Shown: piece by piece, positions 35,600-44,345 of the stretch
How the letters are laid out: each line of letters starts with the position of its first letter
How positions within the stretch are numbered: position 1 is the first letter of the stretch
Source: Brevundimonas sp.
GTDB lineage: Bacteria > Pseudomonadota > Alphaproteobacteria > Caulobacterales > Caulobacteraceae
Length of the DNA stretch: 64,000 bases
NCBI GenBank assembly: GCA_003248965.1
Contig: QFQU01000003.1
Coordinates: 62,001 to 126,000, forward strand
Direction of reading: 5' to 3'
Program-made: the position numbers and the translations under genes
Notes under the pieces: model-generated
What the model saw: only the letters and a program-made list of their open reading frames with translations
What the model was told of the DNA's origin: nothing
Databases searched by the model: none

Positions 35600-36433
35600 C
35601 TAGGGCGCCGGCGGCGTCTGCGCCTTCAGCCAGCGGATCAGGCGTCGCTCGCGCATCGTGGGCTCGCCGCTCTGCCGGAGGGCCGCCACCACCCCGCCGT
35701 CGCGCACGAACCCGAACGGGGCCGTCAGGCGACCGGCCTTGACGTCGTCGGCCACGACGATCCAGGGCAGGACCGCGACGCCCAGAGCCGCCACGGCCGC
35801 ATCGACGACGAAGTGCAGATGCTCCAGTCGCCGCACCGGACCGTCGCCTGCCGGTCGGCCTGACGCCGTCGCCCAGTCACGCCAACCCTGCGGATGGGTC
35901 GTGGCGGCCAGGCGGGGTGTGTCGTCCGCCAGGGTCAGCGACGGGGCGTGGACCACGCCGATCCAGTTTTCGGCCAGGACCTCCGCTTTGGCCGCTTCGG
36001 CCGCCTCCTGCGTCAGGATACGGACGACCAGATCGGCGCCGCGCTGCTTCATCGCCTGAGGCGCCAGATCCGCCAGTTCCAGATCCATCCCCGGCAAGGT
36101 CGAATTCAGGTCGGACAGGCGCGGGATCAGCCATTTGACCGCCAGGCTGGGATGGATGGCCAGATGAATCTGGGTTCGGCCGCGCACCTGTCGCACGGCG
36201 ACGTCCAAGGCGTCGAACGCCGGCGTCAGACCGGACAGCAGGTAGCGGCCGGCCGGCGTCAGTTGCAGCCTGTGCCGCGGTCCCTCGAACAGCCGCACGC
36301 CCATCGCCGCTTCCAGCGCCTTGACCTGTCGGCTGACGGCGCCGTGGGTCACGTTCAACTCCTGCGCCGCCCGGGTCGCGCCGCCCGTCCGCGCCATCGC
36401 CTCGAACGCGCGCAAGCCGGTAAGAGACGGCAT
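35600..36433 (-). CDS. LysR-family regulator (GcvA-like)
   Basis: 277 residues from ATG 36433. MPSLTGLRAFEAMARTGGATRAAQELNVTHGAVSRQVKALEAAMGVRLFEGPRHRLQLTPAGRYLL is a standard GcvA-type winged helix-turn-helix, and IHLAIHPSLAVKWLIPRLSDL begins the effector domain. An ATG at 36463 would add 10 residues, but an inverted repeat TGTG-N9-CACA (36446-36462), a plausible regulatory site, lies there, and this family usually starts at MPSL. Divergent from an MFS gene that it likely controls. Confidence 0.88.
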   Translation of the reverse strand: MPSLTGLRAFEAMARTGGATRAAQELNVTHGAVSRQVKALEAAMGVRLFEGPRHRLQLTPAGRYLLSGLTPAFDALDVAVRQVRGRTQIHLAIHPSLAVKWLIPRLSDLNSTLPGMDLELADLAPQAMKQRGADLVVRILTQEAAEAAKAEVLAENWIGVVHAPSLTLADDTPRLAATTHPQGWRDWATASGRPAGDGPVRRLEHLHFVVDAAVAALGVAVLPWIVVADDVKAGRLTAPFGFVRDGGVVAALRQSGEPTMRERRLIRWLKAQTPPAP

Positions 36434-36517
36434 TGCGGCCCGGTTTGTGAGTTTTTCGCACATGGGCGTTCGGATATGTCGCTTTCGGCCCTTCGGCAAG
36501 GCGGGCATCGGCGGGGG

Positions 36518-37672
36518 ATGTCATCTTCGCGCTTCGCCGTTCCGCTGTTGGGCTTGGGTCAGGCGATCAATTTCGCCTCCAGCTACTATCTGCTGGGCGT
36601 CATGGCCGATCCGGCTGCTCGGGCGATGAGCATGGGAACGCAGCCGCTGTTTCTGGCCCTGTCCGTCGCCTTCCTTATCTCTGCGGTCCTGACGCCCCTG
36701 GCCGGGCGGTGCGTCGAACGGTTCGGCGGCGCGCGGGTTCTGGCTGTCTCCCACCTGGCCTTCGCCCTGGCGCTTGGCGTCCTGGCCTTGGCTCCGAATG
36801 TTCCGGTCCTTTGTCTAGGCGTCGTCCTGCTGGGGGTCGGCATGAGCGGCGGCCTTTATGGAACCGCCTTCGCCATCGTGGTGGAGATGCAGGGGCAAGG
36901 CGCGCGTCGGGCCATCGCCGCCGTATCGCTGCTGGGCGCTCTGGGCGGAGCCTTGGGGTGGCCGATCAGCCGGGCGGTCTTGGACGTCGTCGGCTGGCGC
37001 GGCGCCTTCGCCTTTTGGGGCGTGGTTCAGGCCGTTGTCTGCATGCCCGTCGCGCTTTTCCTTTTGCCGCGCAGGGCTGCGAGTCCGACCATCAAGTCGG
37101 TCAATGAGCCGGTGCGTTGGTGCCCCGCCATGATCCGCCTGGCGACCTTCTTCGCCGGCGCCTGGGCTGTATCCACCGCCATGGGCGCACATCTGCCCCG
37201 CCTGTTGAGCGATCTGGGTTTGGATGCTGCGACCGCCGCCTGGGTCGCCGGCCTCATGGCCGCCAGCGCCATCGCCGCACGCCTGATCGACCTGACGGTG
37301 TTGCATCGGTCGCATCCGATACTGACGGCGCGCGCCGCCGCGCTGCTGCATCCCGCGGGCGCTGCGATCGCCAGCATCGCCGGGCCCATGGCCGCGCCCG
37401 CCGTGGCGATCGGCCAGGGTCTGGGTAACGGGTTTCTGTCGGTGGCGTCGGGCGTTCTGCCCCTGACCGTATTCGGGCCGGATCGTTACGCTCGACGCCA
37501 GGCCCTGCTGCTGACTCCGGCGCGATATTTTCAGGCGGCGGCGCCCTTGGCCTACGCCGTGGCGATGGATGTGTCGCCTTACGTCGCCCTGGCGGCCAGC
37601 AGTCTGGTGTGTCTGGTCCTGTTCGTCCTGACCTTCGGTCTTCGGCCGACCGGTCAGCGCCCCTTGAACTGA
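36518..37672 (+). CDS. MFS transporter, substrate unknown
   Basis: 384 residues, 12 predicted membrane segments (for example LFLALSVAFLISAVLTPLAGRCVERFGG with an MFS loop motif, and AALGALGGALGWPISRAVLDVVGWRGAF). The even number of helices and missing signal fit an ordinary inner-membrane carrier. An in-frame ATG at 36476 would add 14 residues; GGGGG just before 36518 is the only hint of a ribosome site. Divergent LysR gene suggests inducible transport. Its 3' end overlaps the convergent enoyl-CoA hydratase gene by 19 bp. Confidence 0.83.
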   Translation: MSSSRFAVPLLGLGQAINFASSYYLLGVMADPAARAMSMGTQPLFLALSVAFLISAVLTPLAGRCVERFGGARVLAVSHLAFALALGVLALAPNVPVLCLGVVLLGVGMSGGLYGTAFAIVVEMQGQGARRAIAAVSLLGALGGALGWPISRAVLDVVGWRGAFAFWGVVQAVVCMPVALFLLPRRAASPTIKSVNEPVRWCPAMIRLATFFAGAWAVSTAMGAHLPRLLSDLGLDAATAAWVAGLMAASAIAARLIDLTVLHRSHPILTARAAALLHPAGAAIASIAGPMAAPAVAIGQGLGNGFLSVASGVLPLTVFGPDRYARRQALLLTPARYFQAAAPLAYAVAMDVSPYVALAASSLVCLVLFVLTFGLRPTGQRPLN

Positions 37673-38451
37673 GGCGCTCGTTTTTCCAGGACGGCGGCGA
37701 CGCCTTCCTGGTGGTCGTGAGTCTGATGGGCCAGGGCCTGGAGGGCGGCGGAGAGTTCCAGGATCTGGTCGAAGGTCTGGTCGCGGCCCTGGCGCATCAG
37801 GGTCTTGGCCATGCGCAGCGCCTGGGCGGGTTGCGCGGCGATCTGGCTGGCGGTGACCAGGGCCTCGTCCATCAGCCGTTCATGCGGGACCACGCGGTTG
37901 ACCAGCCCCCAGCGCTCGGCCGTCTGGGCGTCGATGCTGCGGCCGGTGAACAGCATTTCGGCGGCGCGGGCGTAGCCGACGTCGCGCGGCAGCCGCCAGG
38001 CGCCGCCGTCGCCGGGGATGATGCCCAGCTTCAGAAAGGGCACGCCGAAGCTGGCGCGGTCCGAGGCGATGCGGATGTCGGCGGTGGCGGCGATGCCGCA
38101 GCCTAGGCCCATGGCCGGCCCGTTGACAGCCGAAACCAGCGGAATCTCCAGATCATAGAGCGACCGGACGATGCGATGCACCACCCGGCGGTAACGGGTG
38201 CGAATCTCGGCTCCCGATCCGGCGAACAGGTCGCGGCGATCCCGCATGGCGGTCAGGTCGCCGCCGGCGGAAAAGGCGCGGCCGGCCCCAGTCAGCACCA
38301 CGCATTTGACCGTCATGTCCGCATTGGCGCGGGCGCAGGCCTGGGCGAAGGCGTCGCCGTCCTCGGGGTCCGGCAGGGCGTTCAGCCGCGCCTCGCGGTC
38401 CAGCGTCCAGATCAGGATCGCGCCCCGTCTGTCTTCGGCGATCAGGCCCAT
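37654..38451 (-). CDS. Enoyl-CoA hydratase/isomerase family protein
   Basis: 265 residues. Crotonase fold: LDREARLNALPDPEDGDAF, oxyanion-hole segments TGAGRAFSAGGDLTAM and VSAVNGPAMGLGCGIAATADIRIASDRASFGVPFLKLGIIPGDGGAWRLPR. The glutamates used by hydratases lie in the second segment region, but substrate (fatty acyl-CoA or an aromatic ring intermediate) cannot be read. GGGAG 7 nt before ATG 38451 fixes the start. Convergent overlap of 19 bp with the MFS gene. Confidence 0.9.
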   Translation of the reverse strand: MGLIAEDRRGAILIWTLDREARLNALPDPEDGDAFAQACARANADMTVKCVVLTGAGRAFSAGGDLTAMRDRRDLFAGSGAEIRTRYRRVVHRIVRSLYDLEIPLVSAVNGPAMGLGCGIAATADIRIASDRASFGVPFLKLGIIPGDGGAWRLPRDVGYARAAEMLFTGRSIDAQTAERWGLVNRVVPHERLMDEALVTASQIAAQPAQALRMAKTLMRQGRDQTFDQILELSAALQALAHQTHDHQEGVAAVLEKRAPQFKGR

Positions 38452-38514
38452 GCGTCGTCTCCCTGCTGGGCCCGTCATCGCGCCCGGACGCGGCGTCAGG
38501 CAAGCCGGAATTGC

Positions 38515-38542
38515 AAAAGCCCCAGCGAAACCGGGGCTTTTT
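38515..38542 (-). terminator. Intrinsic terminator
   Basis: AAAAGCCCC / GGGGCTTTT perfect 9-bp stem with a 9-nt loop, flanked by A and T runs. It follows the 50-aa gene on the minus strand (25 nt after its stop) and separates it from the enoyl-CoA hydratase gene. Confidence 0.85.
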
Positions 38543-38566
38543 CAGGCTGGCTGCACCGAAGGGCGG

Positions 38567-38719
38567 TCAGCGTTTCTTGATCGTATAGGGTACGAAGTTG
38601 GACGGATGACTGACCACCCGGCCCGAGTTCGACGGCATCTGCCGACTGTTCACCAGCATCCCGCCCCACAGGGCGAAGGACATCATGGCGTGCTGGAGGT
38701 TGCGCTCCTTATCGTTCAT
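38567..38719 (-). CDS. Small hypothetical basic protein, 50 aa
   Basis: Begins MNDKERNLQHAMMSFALWGG and ends FVPYTIKKR. AGGAG lies 8 nt before ATG 38719 and an intrinsic terminator follows, so it looks like an independent small gene. Residues 9-24 are mildly hydrophobic (AMMSFALWGGMLV), too short for a certain membrane helix; the tail is basic. Family not recognised. Upstream on the same strand is GGAAT-N16-CGTC, similar to alphaproteobacterial ECF (EcfG-type) promoters, which would make it a stress gene; that is a weak inference. Confidence 0.65.
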   Translation of the reverse strand: MNDKERNLQHAMMSFALWGGMLVNSRQMPSNSGRVVSHPSNFVPYTIKKR

Positions 38720-38876
38720 CTTGGCGTCTCCTTTCGCAGAACGATGAAAAGAGACGCGTCGTACCAATGGGGATTCCACCCTCAGTCGTTTCGCGTCAGG
38801 TATGACTATAAGACGATTTCGTGAATTTGCAAATTTATCCATCCGTTTTCGGAGTAAATTTCGTGTCTGTGTCACA

Positions 38877-39101
38877 GTGAATGCGCCTGTTTCCCGGCCC
38901 GGGCCGCCCAAGGCGATCGCCACGCCCTGCATCATGGTGTGCGCCGTGGATGGAGAGAGCGGCCTGTGCCTGGGCTGTTTTCGCACCTTGAAGGAGATCG
39001 CCGGCTGGCGCGCCCTGGGGGATGACGAGCGGGCGCGCGTCATGGCCGAACTGCCGTCTCGCCGGTCGCGGATCGACCCGGTCAAGCTGGGAGCGGCTTA
39101 A
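38877..39101 (+). CDS. DUF1289 family protein
   Basis: About 74 residues from GTG 38877. TPCIMVCAVDGESGLCLGCFRTLKEIAGWRALGDDERARVMAELPSR matches DUF1289: paired cysteines (PCxxxC and CxGC) probably binding a metal, then a W-x-x-L/M-x-D-x-E-R helix. The frame is open back to an ATG at 38802, but that 75-bp stretch is AT-rich and reads like a promoter, so the shorter start is preferred; neither start has a good ribosome site. Function unknown; the family is small and widespread in proteobacteria. Confidence 0.72.
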   Translation: MNAPVSRPGPPKAIATPCIMVCAVDGESGLCLGCFRTLKEIAGWRALGDDERARVMAELPSRRSRIDPVKLGAA

Positions 39102-39159
39102 GGTTTCATCAGCCACGTCGTTTCACCGCATCCCAATCCAAGGCGGTTACGACGGGGGC

Positions 39160-39687
39160 ATGATCCGCATCGACCTGCAATCCGCCGCCGTCTTCAGCGC
39201 CGCCGTCCTGGCGTCGCTGGTCACGGCCCTGACGATTCGTCATCTGGGCGGGGGCGATGCCGCCCAGGCCGCACCCTTCACGACGCCCGCCGTGGCGACG
39301 GTCTCGGCTCCTGCTTCGGGCGCGACGGCCCAGGTGGTCAAGGCGGCGGACGGTCATTATTGGGCCCAGGCGGCCATAGACGGCCGGGCGGTCAGGGTTT
39401 TGGTCGATACGGGCGCCAGCGTGGTCGCCCTGACGCGCGCCGACGCCCTGCGATTGGGACTGGACCCCAGGCCGGAGGAGTTCACCGGCCGCGTCCAGAC
39501 CGCGTCGGGCGTGGCCCGCGCCGCGCCGGTCGAACTGGGCGCCGTGTCGGTCGCAGGCGCGCGGGTGGAGAAGGTCCAGGCCCTGGTGGTCGAGGACGGC
39601 CTGGCCTATTCCCTGCTGGGCATGAGCTATCTGGGCCGGTTGTCGGCCTTCGAGGCGACGCCGCGCGGCCTGACGCTGAAGCCCTGA
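39160..39687 (+). CDS. Retropepsin-like clan AA aspartic protease
   Basis: 175 residues. An N-terminal hydrophobic segment (about 8-27) anchors or exports the protein, and a single retropepsin domain follows: VRVLVDTGASVVALTRADA contains the catalytic DTG (Asp83), and LLGMSYLGRLSAFEATPRGLTLKP is the conserved C-terminal part of the TIGR02281/PerP-SpoIIAG-like family. Such proteins act as dimers at the inner membrane or periplasm; the substrate is unknown. Ends 16 nt before the convergent pgsA stop. Confidence 0.88.
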   Translation: MIRIDLQSAAVFSAAVLASLVTALTIRHLGGGDAAQAAPFTTPAVATVSAPASGATAQVVKAADGHYWAQAAIDGRAVRVLVDTGASVVALTRADALRLGLDPRPEEFTGRVQTASGVARAAPVELGAVSVAGARVEKVQALVVEDGLAYSLLGMSYLGRLSAFEATPRGLTLKP

Positions 39688-39703
39688 GCGCGAAGGCTTA
39701 CGC

Positions 39704-40354
39704 TCAGAGGTCTTGCATCTGACGGCGGGCTTCGCGGAAATACTGCCAGCCGGTCCACAGGGTGATGACCGCGGCGAACCAGATCAGGAAGACCGCGAAG
39801 GATTCGAACGCCGGCTGCCACGACAGGGGCGACCCGTCCTCGTTCTGCAGGCCGAAGGCGCTCCACAACAGGGTCAGTTGCAGCGCCGCCAGGGCCACCA
39901 TCTGCACGGTCGTCTTCCATTTGGCGGCCAGAGTGACGGGCAGTTCGATGCGCCCGGCCATGGTTTCGCGCAGGGCCGAGACGGCGAACTCGCGGAACAG
40001 GATCAGGCCGCAGGGCAGGGCGATGCCCGGCAGGGAGCCCGAGGCCAGGACGCCCAGGATGGCCCCCGTGATCAGGACCTTGTCGGCGATGGGGTCCAGA
40101 ATGGCGCCCCAGCGCGTCGTCGCGTTCCAGCGGCGCGCCAGGAAACCATCGACCCAGTCGGTGGACGCGGCGATGACGAATATCCAGAAGGCCCAGACCC
40201 CGAATTGCAACTGGGTGTCCGGCGACAGCCAGGCGTCCAGCGCGCCGGGCGCGGCCCCCGCCATCATGGCGAACATCACCACCCCCGCGAACAGGCGGAT
40301 GCCCGTCAGGATATTGGGGATCGGATTGGCGCGGTGGGCGGTGGTCATCGTCAT
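39704..40354 (-). CDS. pgsA: CDP-diacylglycerol--glycerol-3-phosphate 3-phosphatidyltransferase
   Basis: 216 residues with several membrane helices. The CDP-alcohol phosphotransferase motif D-x2-D-G-x2-A-R-x8-G-x3-D-x3-D is complete in STDWVDGFLARR… followed by GAILDPIADK. Makes phosphatidylglycerophosphate, the committed step to phosphatidylglycerol and cardiolipin. pgsA often lies just downstream of uvrC in alphaproteobacteria; here a carbonic anhydrase gene separates them. Starts at MTMTTAHRANPIPN, with MTTAH two residues later also possible. Confidence 0.93.
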   Translation of the reverse strand: MTMTTAHRANPIPNILTGIRLFAGVVMFAMMAGAAPGALDAWLSPDTQLQFGVWAFWIFVIAASTDWVDGFLARRWNATTRWGAILDPIADKVLITGAILGVLASGSLPGIALPCGLILFREFAVSALRETMAGRIELPVTLAAKWKTTVQMVALAALQLTLLWSAFGLQNEDGSPLSWQPAFESFAVFLIWFAAVITLWTGWQYFREARRQMQDL

Positions 40355-40416
40355 GTCCGTTGCAACGCCCCGGGTGTGGCATGGTTCGGCCTTGAGGCCA
40401 ACGGCCGGGCCGAACG

Positions 40417-41040
40417 TCAGTCCAGCGGTTCGAACCGGGGCTTGTCGGTCAGGGCGCGCAGGACGCCGTCGGCGATGCCGAAATGCAGGCCACTGAGGAT
40501 CAACCGGCCCGCCTGTTCGCGTTCGGCGATCCAGGGAAAGGTGCGCAGGTTTCTGATGGACAGTCGCACGATGGCCTCTTCGGCGGCGCGGTCCACTTCG
40601 TGGGGTTCGACCGTTTCGGCGACGTGACGCACCACGGGCGCCCCCTGCGCGATCCAGGGAGCGACGAAGTCGGAGACGATCTCGGGCGCGCCGTTGATCA
40701 TGGCGTTGACGCCGCCGCAGTGGGCGTGACCCATGACGACGATCCGCTTGACGCCCAACACCTTGACCCCGAATTCCAGCGCGGCCGAGACGCCGTGCAG
40801 CTTGCCGTCGGGTTCATAGGGCGGGACCAGATTGGCGACGTTGCGCACCACGAATAGTTCGCCCGGCTTCGCGTCGAAGATCAGGGCCGGATCGGCGCGA
40901 CTGTCCGAACAGGCCACGATCAAGGTGTGGGGCTTTTGGCCCTTGGTGGCCAGGACCTCATAGTCGGCGCGCGCCGTGGGCCAGTGATCGGCGCGAAAGC
41001 GGTGATAGCCGGCGGTCAGTTCGTCTTCGGTGTCGCTCAT
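40417..41040 (-). CDS. Beta-class carbonic anhydrase
   Basis: 207 residues. Zinc ligands are visible: Cys44 in ACSDSRAD with the Asp46-Arg48 dyad, and His105 and Cys108 in GHAHCGG. Interconverts carbon dioxide and bicarbonate in the cytoplasm, supplying carboxylases and pH control. It lies 20 nt after uvrC and 62 nt before pgsA on the same strand, so probably a uvrC-can-pgsA operon. Confidence 0.94.
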   Translation of the reverse strand: MSDTEDELTAGYHRFRADHWPTARADYEVLATKGQKPHTLIVACSDSRADPALIFDAKPGELFVVRNVANLVPPYEPDGKLHGVSAALEFGVKVLGVKRIVVMGHAHCGGVNAMINGAPEIVSDFVAPWIAQGAPVVRHVAETVEPHEVDRAAEEAIVRLSIRNLRTFPWIAEREQAGRLILSGLHFGIADGVLRALTDKPRFEPLD

Positions 41041-41060
41041 GGCGCTTCCTTACAGTCGGC

Positions 41061-42926
41061 TCACGCTTTTCGGAAGAACGCGTGGATGCGTTCGGCCAGG
41101 GGCTGGCTGACGCCGTCGACCTTGACCAGATCGACCACGGAGGCGCGGCTGACGCCCTTGGCGGAGCCGAAGGCGTGGAGCAGGGCCTTCTTGCGGCCGG
41201 GACCGACGCCTTCGATCTCGTCCAGCGGGTTCTTCTTGATGTCCATCGAGCGGCGCTTGGCGTGGGCGCCGTTGGCGAAGCGGTGGGCCTCGTCGCGCAG
41301 CCGTTGCAGATAGTAGAGGGCCGGCGACTTCAGCGGCAGCATGAAGGGGGCCTTGCCGGGCATGAAGAACTTCTCCATGCCCGCATCGCGATCCGGCCCC
41401 TTGGCCACGCCGACCACGGCGATGTCGTCCACCCCCATTTCGGCCATGACGGCCAGCACCTCGGCCAACTGCCCCGCGCCGCCGTCGATCAGCAACAGGT
41501 CGGGGCGGACGACGTCTTCGCCCTCTTCCTCGTCCTTGATCAGACGGGCGAAGCGGCGACGCATCACCTCGCGCATCATGCCGTAGTCGTCGCCGGGCGT
41601 CAGGTCTTCGCCCCGGATGTTGAACTTGCGATACTGGGACTTCTGGAAGCCCTCGGGGCCGGCGACGACCATGCCGCCCACAGCATTCGTGCCTTGAATG
41701 TGAGCGTTGTCGTAGATCTCGATCCGCTCGGGTCGGCTCTCCAGTCCGAAGGCCTCGCACACCTCGTCCAGAATCTTGCCCTGGGCCGAGCTTTCGGCCA
41801 GGCGGCGGCCCAGGGCCTCGCGCGCATTGGTCAGGGCGTGGTCGACTAGGGCCAGCTTCTCGCCGCGCTGGGGGCGGACGATCTCGACCTTGCGATCCGC
41901 CTTCATCGAGAAAGCCTCTTCCAGCAGCTCCAGCTCGTGCGGGCGGACGTTGGACAGGATCAGGCGCGGGATGGGCTTGTCCTCGTAGAACTGCCCCAGG
42001 AAGGCGGCCAGAATCTCCGGGTCGGTGTCGGACTTGTCCACGCGCGGGAAATAGGCCCGACCGCCCCAGTTCTGGCCCGCGCGGTAGAAGAAGACCTGGA
42101 CGCAGGCTTGGCCGCCGTCGGAATGCAGGGCGAAGACGTCGCCTTCCGCCACGCTGTCGGCGCTGACCGAGTTCTGCATCGATATGGCCGACAGCGCCCG
42201 GATGCGGTCGCGCACGCGGGCGGCCTGTTCGAAGTCCATGGCGTCCGACGCGGCCTGCATCTCACCCGACAGGCGGCCGATGACGGCGCGCGACTTGCCG
42301 CGCAGGAAGGCCTCGGCCTCGTCCACCAGTTCGCCGTAGTCCTCCAGCGAGATCAGGCCGGTGCAGGGCGCCGAGCAGCGCTTGATCTGATGCAGCATGC
42401 AGGGGCGGGTGCGGGTCTCATAGACGCTGTCCGAACAGGACCGCAGCAGGAAGGCCTTCTGCAGGGTGTTCAGCGTCCGGTTGACCGCCCAGGTCGAGGC
42501 GAAGGGGCCGAAATACTGGCCGGGCGTGGTGTGGGCGCCGCGATGCTTTCGGATCTGGGGGGCGCGGTGGTCGCTGCGGATCATCAGTTCGGCGAAGGAC
42601 TTGTCGTCGCGCAGCACGACGTTGAAGCGCGGCTTCAGCTTCTTGATGAAGTTGGATTCCAGCAGCAGGGCCTCGGTCTCGGACGCCGTGACCACCAGCT
42701 CCATCGACCGGGTCTGGGCTACCATCAGGCCGATGCGCTGGGTGTGGAAGCGGCCCTGGGCGTACTGGACGATGCGCTTCTTCAGGCTGCGGGCCTTGCC
42801 GACATAGAGGCACGATCCGTCCTCGCCATACATGCGATAGACGCCCGGCTTGTCGGGCGCGCGCCGCGCCTCGTCGGCGATCAGCGCGGCGGCGGTCAAT
42901 TTCGAATCGGGCGTCGCCTCGGTCAT
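41061..42926 (-). CDS. uvrC: Excinuclease ABC subunit C
   Basis: 621 residues. GIY-YIG nuclease domain (about 20-100: GVYRMYGEDGSCLYVGKARSLKKRI), a Cys-rich CMLHQIKRCSAPCTG motif (about 170-185), UVR domain (about 215-250), RNase H-like endonuclease (about 390-540: LLIDGGAGQLAEVLAVM) and C-terminal helix-hairpin-helix (about 560-620: EIEGVGPGRKKALLHAFGSAKGVSRASV). Makes the two incisions in nucleotide excision repair. Full length, no anomalies. Confidence 0.96.
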   Translation of the reverse strand: MTEATPDSKLTAAALIADEARRAPDKPGVYRMYGEDGSCLYVGKARSLKKRIVQYAQGRFHTQRIGLMVAQTRSMELVVTASETEALLLESNFIKKLKPRFNVVLRDDKSFAELMIRSDHRAPQIRKHRGAHTTPGQYFGPFASTWAVNRTLNTLQKAFLLRSCSDSVYETRTRPCMLHQIKRCSAPCTGLISLEDYGELVDEAEAFLRGKSRAVIGRLSGEMQAASDAMDFEQAARVRDRIRALSAISMQNSVSADSVAEGDVFALHSDGGQACVQVFFYRAGQNWGGRAYFPRVDKSDTDPEILAAFLGQFYEDKPIPRLILSNVRPHELELLEEAFSMKADRKVEIVRPQRGEKLALVDHALTNAREALGRRLAESSAQGKILDEVCEAFGLESRPERIEIYDNAHIQGTNAVGGMVVAGPEGFQKSQYRKFNIRGEDLTPGDDYGMMREVMRRRFARLIKDEEEGEDVVRPDLLLIDGGAGQLAEVLAVMAEMGVDDIAVVGVAKGPDRDAGMEKFFMPGKAPFMLPLKSPALYYLQRLRDEAHRFANGAHAKRRSMDIKKNPLDEIEGVGPGRKKALLHAFGSAKGVSRASVVDLVKVDGVSQPLAERIHAFFRKA

Positions 42927-42942
42927 CCGCCCGGATATAGGG

Positions 42943-43389
42943 TCAGGACCGGCGAACCAGAAGGACGCCCGCCAGCACCAGTCCGACGCCAGCGATCCGG
43001 CCCAGGCTCAGCGGTTGTTGCGGCACCCCCAGGACGCCGAAGTGGTCCAGCGCCAGGCTGATCAGAAGCTGGCCGCCCACCATCAGGGTGATGGTCATGG
43101 CCACCCCAAGGCGCGGCACGCCCCAGGCGGCGGCGACCACGAAACAGGCGCCGTAGGCCCCGCCCAGCCAGGTGTACCAAGGCAGGGCGCGGGTCGCTGC
43201 GACATCCGGGCGCGCGTGGAGGATCGCCGCGACCACGCCCAAGGCCACGGTCCCGACAGCGAAGGAGACGAGGGCCGCATTGACCGGCGAGGCCACGGCC
43301 GTCGCCAACCTGGCGTTGGTCGGCGCCTGAAGGGCGGTGGCGCCCCCGGCCAGGACGACGACGAGGATGGCGATCAGCGACGGGTTCAT
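42943..43389 (-). CDS. DMT-superfamily membrane protein (DUF606/YdcZ type)
   Basis: 148 residues with five hydrophobic segments: LIAILVVVLAGGATALQAPTNARLA, ALVSFAVGTVALGVVAAIL, WLGGAYGACFVVAAAW, GVAMTITLMVGGQLLISLALDHFG and AGVGLVLAGVLLVRRS. These match the half-size DUF606 transporters, QxPxNA in TM1 and LGG(A/P) in TM3 included. These proteins work as dimers; the substrate is unknown. It lies 16 nt upstream of uvrC on the same strand. Confidence 0.88.
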   Translation of the reverse strand: MNPSLIAILVVVLAGGATALQAPTNARLATAVASPVNAALVSFAVGTVALGVVAAILHARPDVAATRALPWYTWLGGAYGACFVVAAAWGVPRLGVAMTITLMVGGQLLISLALDHFGVLGVPQQPLSLGRIAGVGLVLAGVLLVRRS

Positions 43390-43420
43390 GTCCCTTGGCT
43401 AGCACGGTCACGACCGTTTG

Positions 43421-44284
43421 CTAGCCCAGGATGAAGCGGGCGGCGCGTTCGCCCTCCGGATCGCCGGCGACGCCGAAGTCGCGCTTTATGGTCATGTGGC
43501 TGTCGTTCGGGGCCGGCACGACCTCGGCGTGGCCGCCCGCGCGGATCAGGGCCTCGGCCAGGGCGCGGCTCTGGGCGGCCGAATCCTGACGCCTTGCGAC
43601 GTGGAAGATGAGGAAGGGCGGATAGGCCGCGCCGGGCCGAATACGCAGGAGGGGCGACAGGGCGGCGGCCTGATCCCCGAACGCCTGATCATAGGTCCTG
43701 CCCAGCCATTGGTCGATCGGGCCGTCGGCGCGCGGGGCCGTGGCGTCATAGCCGGCGCCGTCCAGCAGGATCACCCCCGCCAGGTCGGACGGCTTAAGCC
43801 CGACCGCGCCCAGATAGTCGGGATCGACCCCGACCAGGGCGGCCAAGTGGGCGCCGGCCGAATGGCCCAGAAGATAGATCGGCCGACCGGGCAGGCGATG
43901 CTTCAAATCGGCGACGGCGGCGGCGACGTCCAGGGCCGACTCGCGCGCGCTGACGGCGGGCGCCAGCCGGTAGCTGGTCGAGGCGAGGGTCAGGCCATGT
44001 CGCCGGGCGTAGTCGGGCAGGGCGGCGACCATGGTCCGTTCGCCCCGCGACCAGCCCCCGCCGTGCACGAACATCAGGATCGGCCCGGTCCCCCCGTCTG
44101 CATAGAGGTCATAGGCCTGAAGCGGATCGGGGCCGAAGGCGAAGGTGTGGGCAGGCGCGACCGCCGGGGCCTCAGACGCCGTCCGACGACGTCGCCCATC
44201 GCCGCGTGTCTGGGCCAGGGCGTGGCCTGGCAAGGCGGCGCTGAGGGCCAGACCGATCAGGGTCAGGCGACGCGAGACGAGCAT
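43421..44284 (-). CDS. Exported alpha/beta hydrolase (HSL/BD-FAE-like esterase)
   Basis: 287 residues. MLVSRRLTLIGLALSAALPGHALA is a signal with SRR, plausibly Tat. HGGGWSRGER is the oxyanion motif HGGG, LLGHSAGAHLAAL carries the nucleophile Ser, and NDSHMTI supplies the histidine; a late ARRQDS segment may hold the Asp. The family cleaves short acyl esters including those on sugars. Start at ATG 44284 because AAGGA lies 7 nt upstream. Monocistronic or with the NUDIX gene 61 nt upstream. Confidence 0.85.
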   Translation of the reverse strand: MLVSRRLTLIGLALSAALPGHALAQTRGDGRRRRTASEAPAVAPAHTFAFGPDPLQAYDLYADGGTGPILMFVHGGGWSRGERTMVAALPDYARRHGLTLASTSYRLAPAVSARESALDVAAAVADLKHRLPGRPIYLLGHSAGAHLAALVGVDPDYLGAVGLKPSDLAGVILLDGAGYDATAPRADGPIDQWLGRTYDQAFGDQAAALSPLLRIRPGAAYPPFLIFHVARRQDSAAQSRALAEALIRAGGHAEVVPAPNDSHMTIKRDFGVAGDPEGERAARFILG

Positions 44285-44345
44285 GGGGCGATCCTTCCGA
44301 ACGGGCTTGACCGTTCTGAAACGCGCCGCCGGGGCGTTTTCCGTC

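Noticed and set aside
38802..38876. N-terminal extension of the DUF1289 protein
   Set aside because: AT-rich stretch with basic, unfamily-like residues; more like a promoter than coding sequence.
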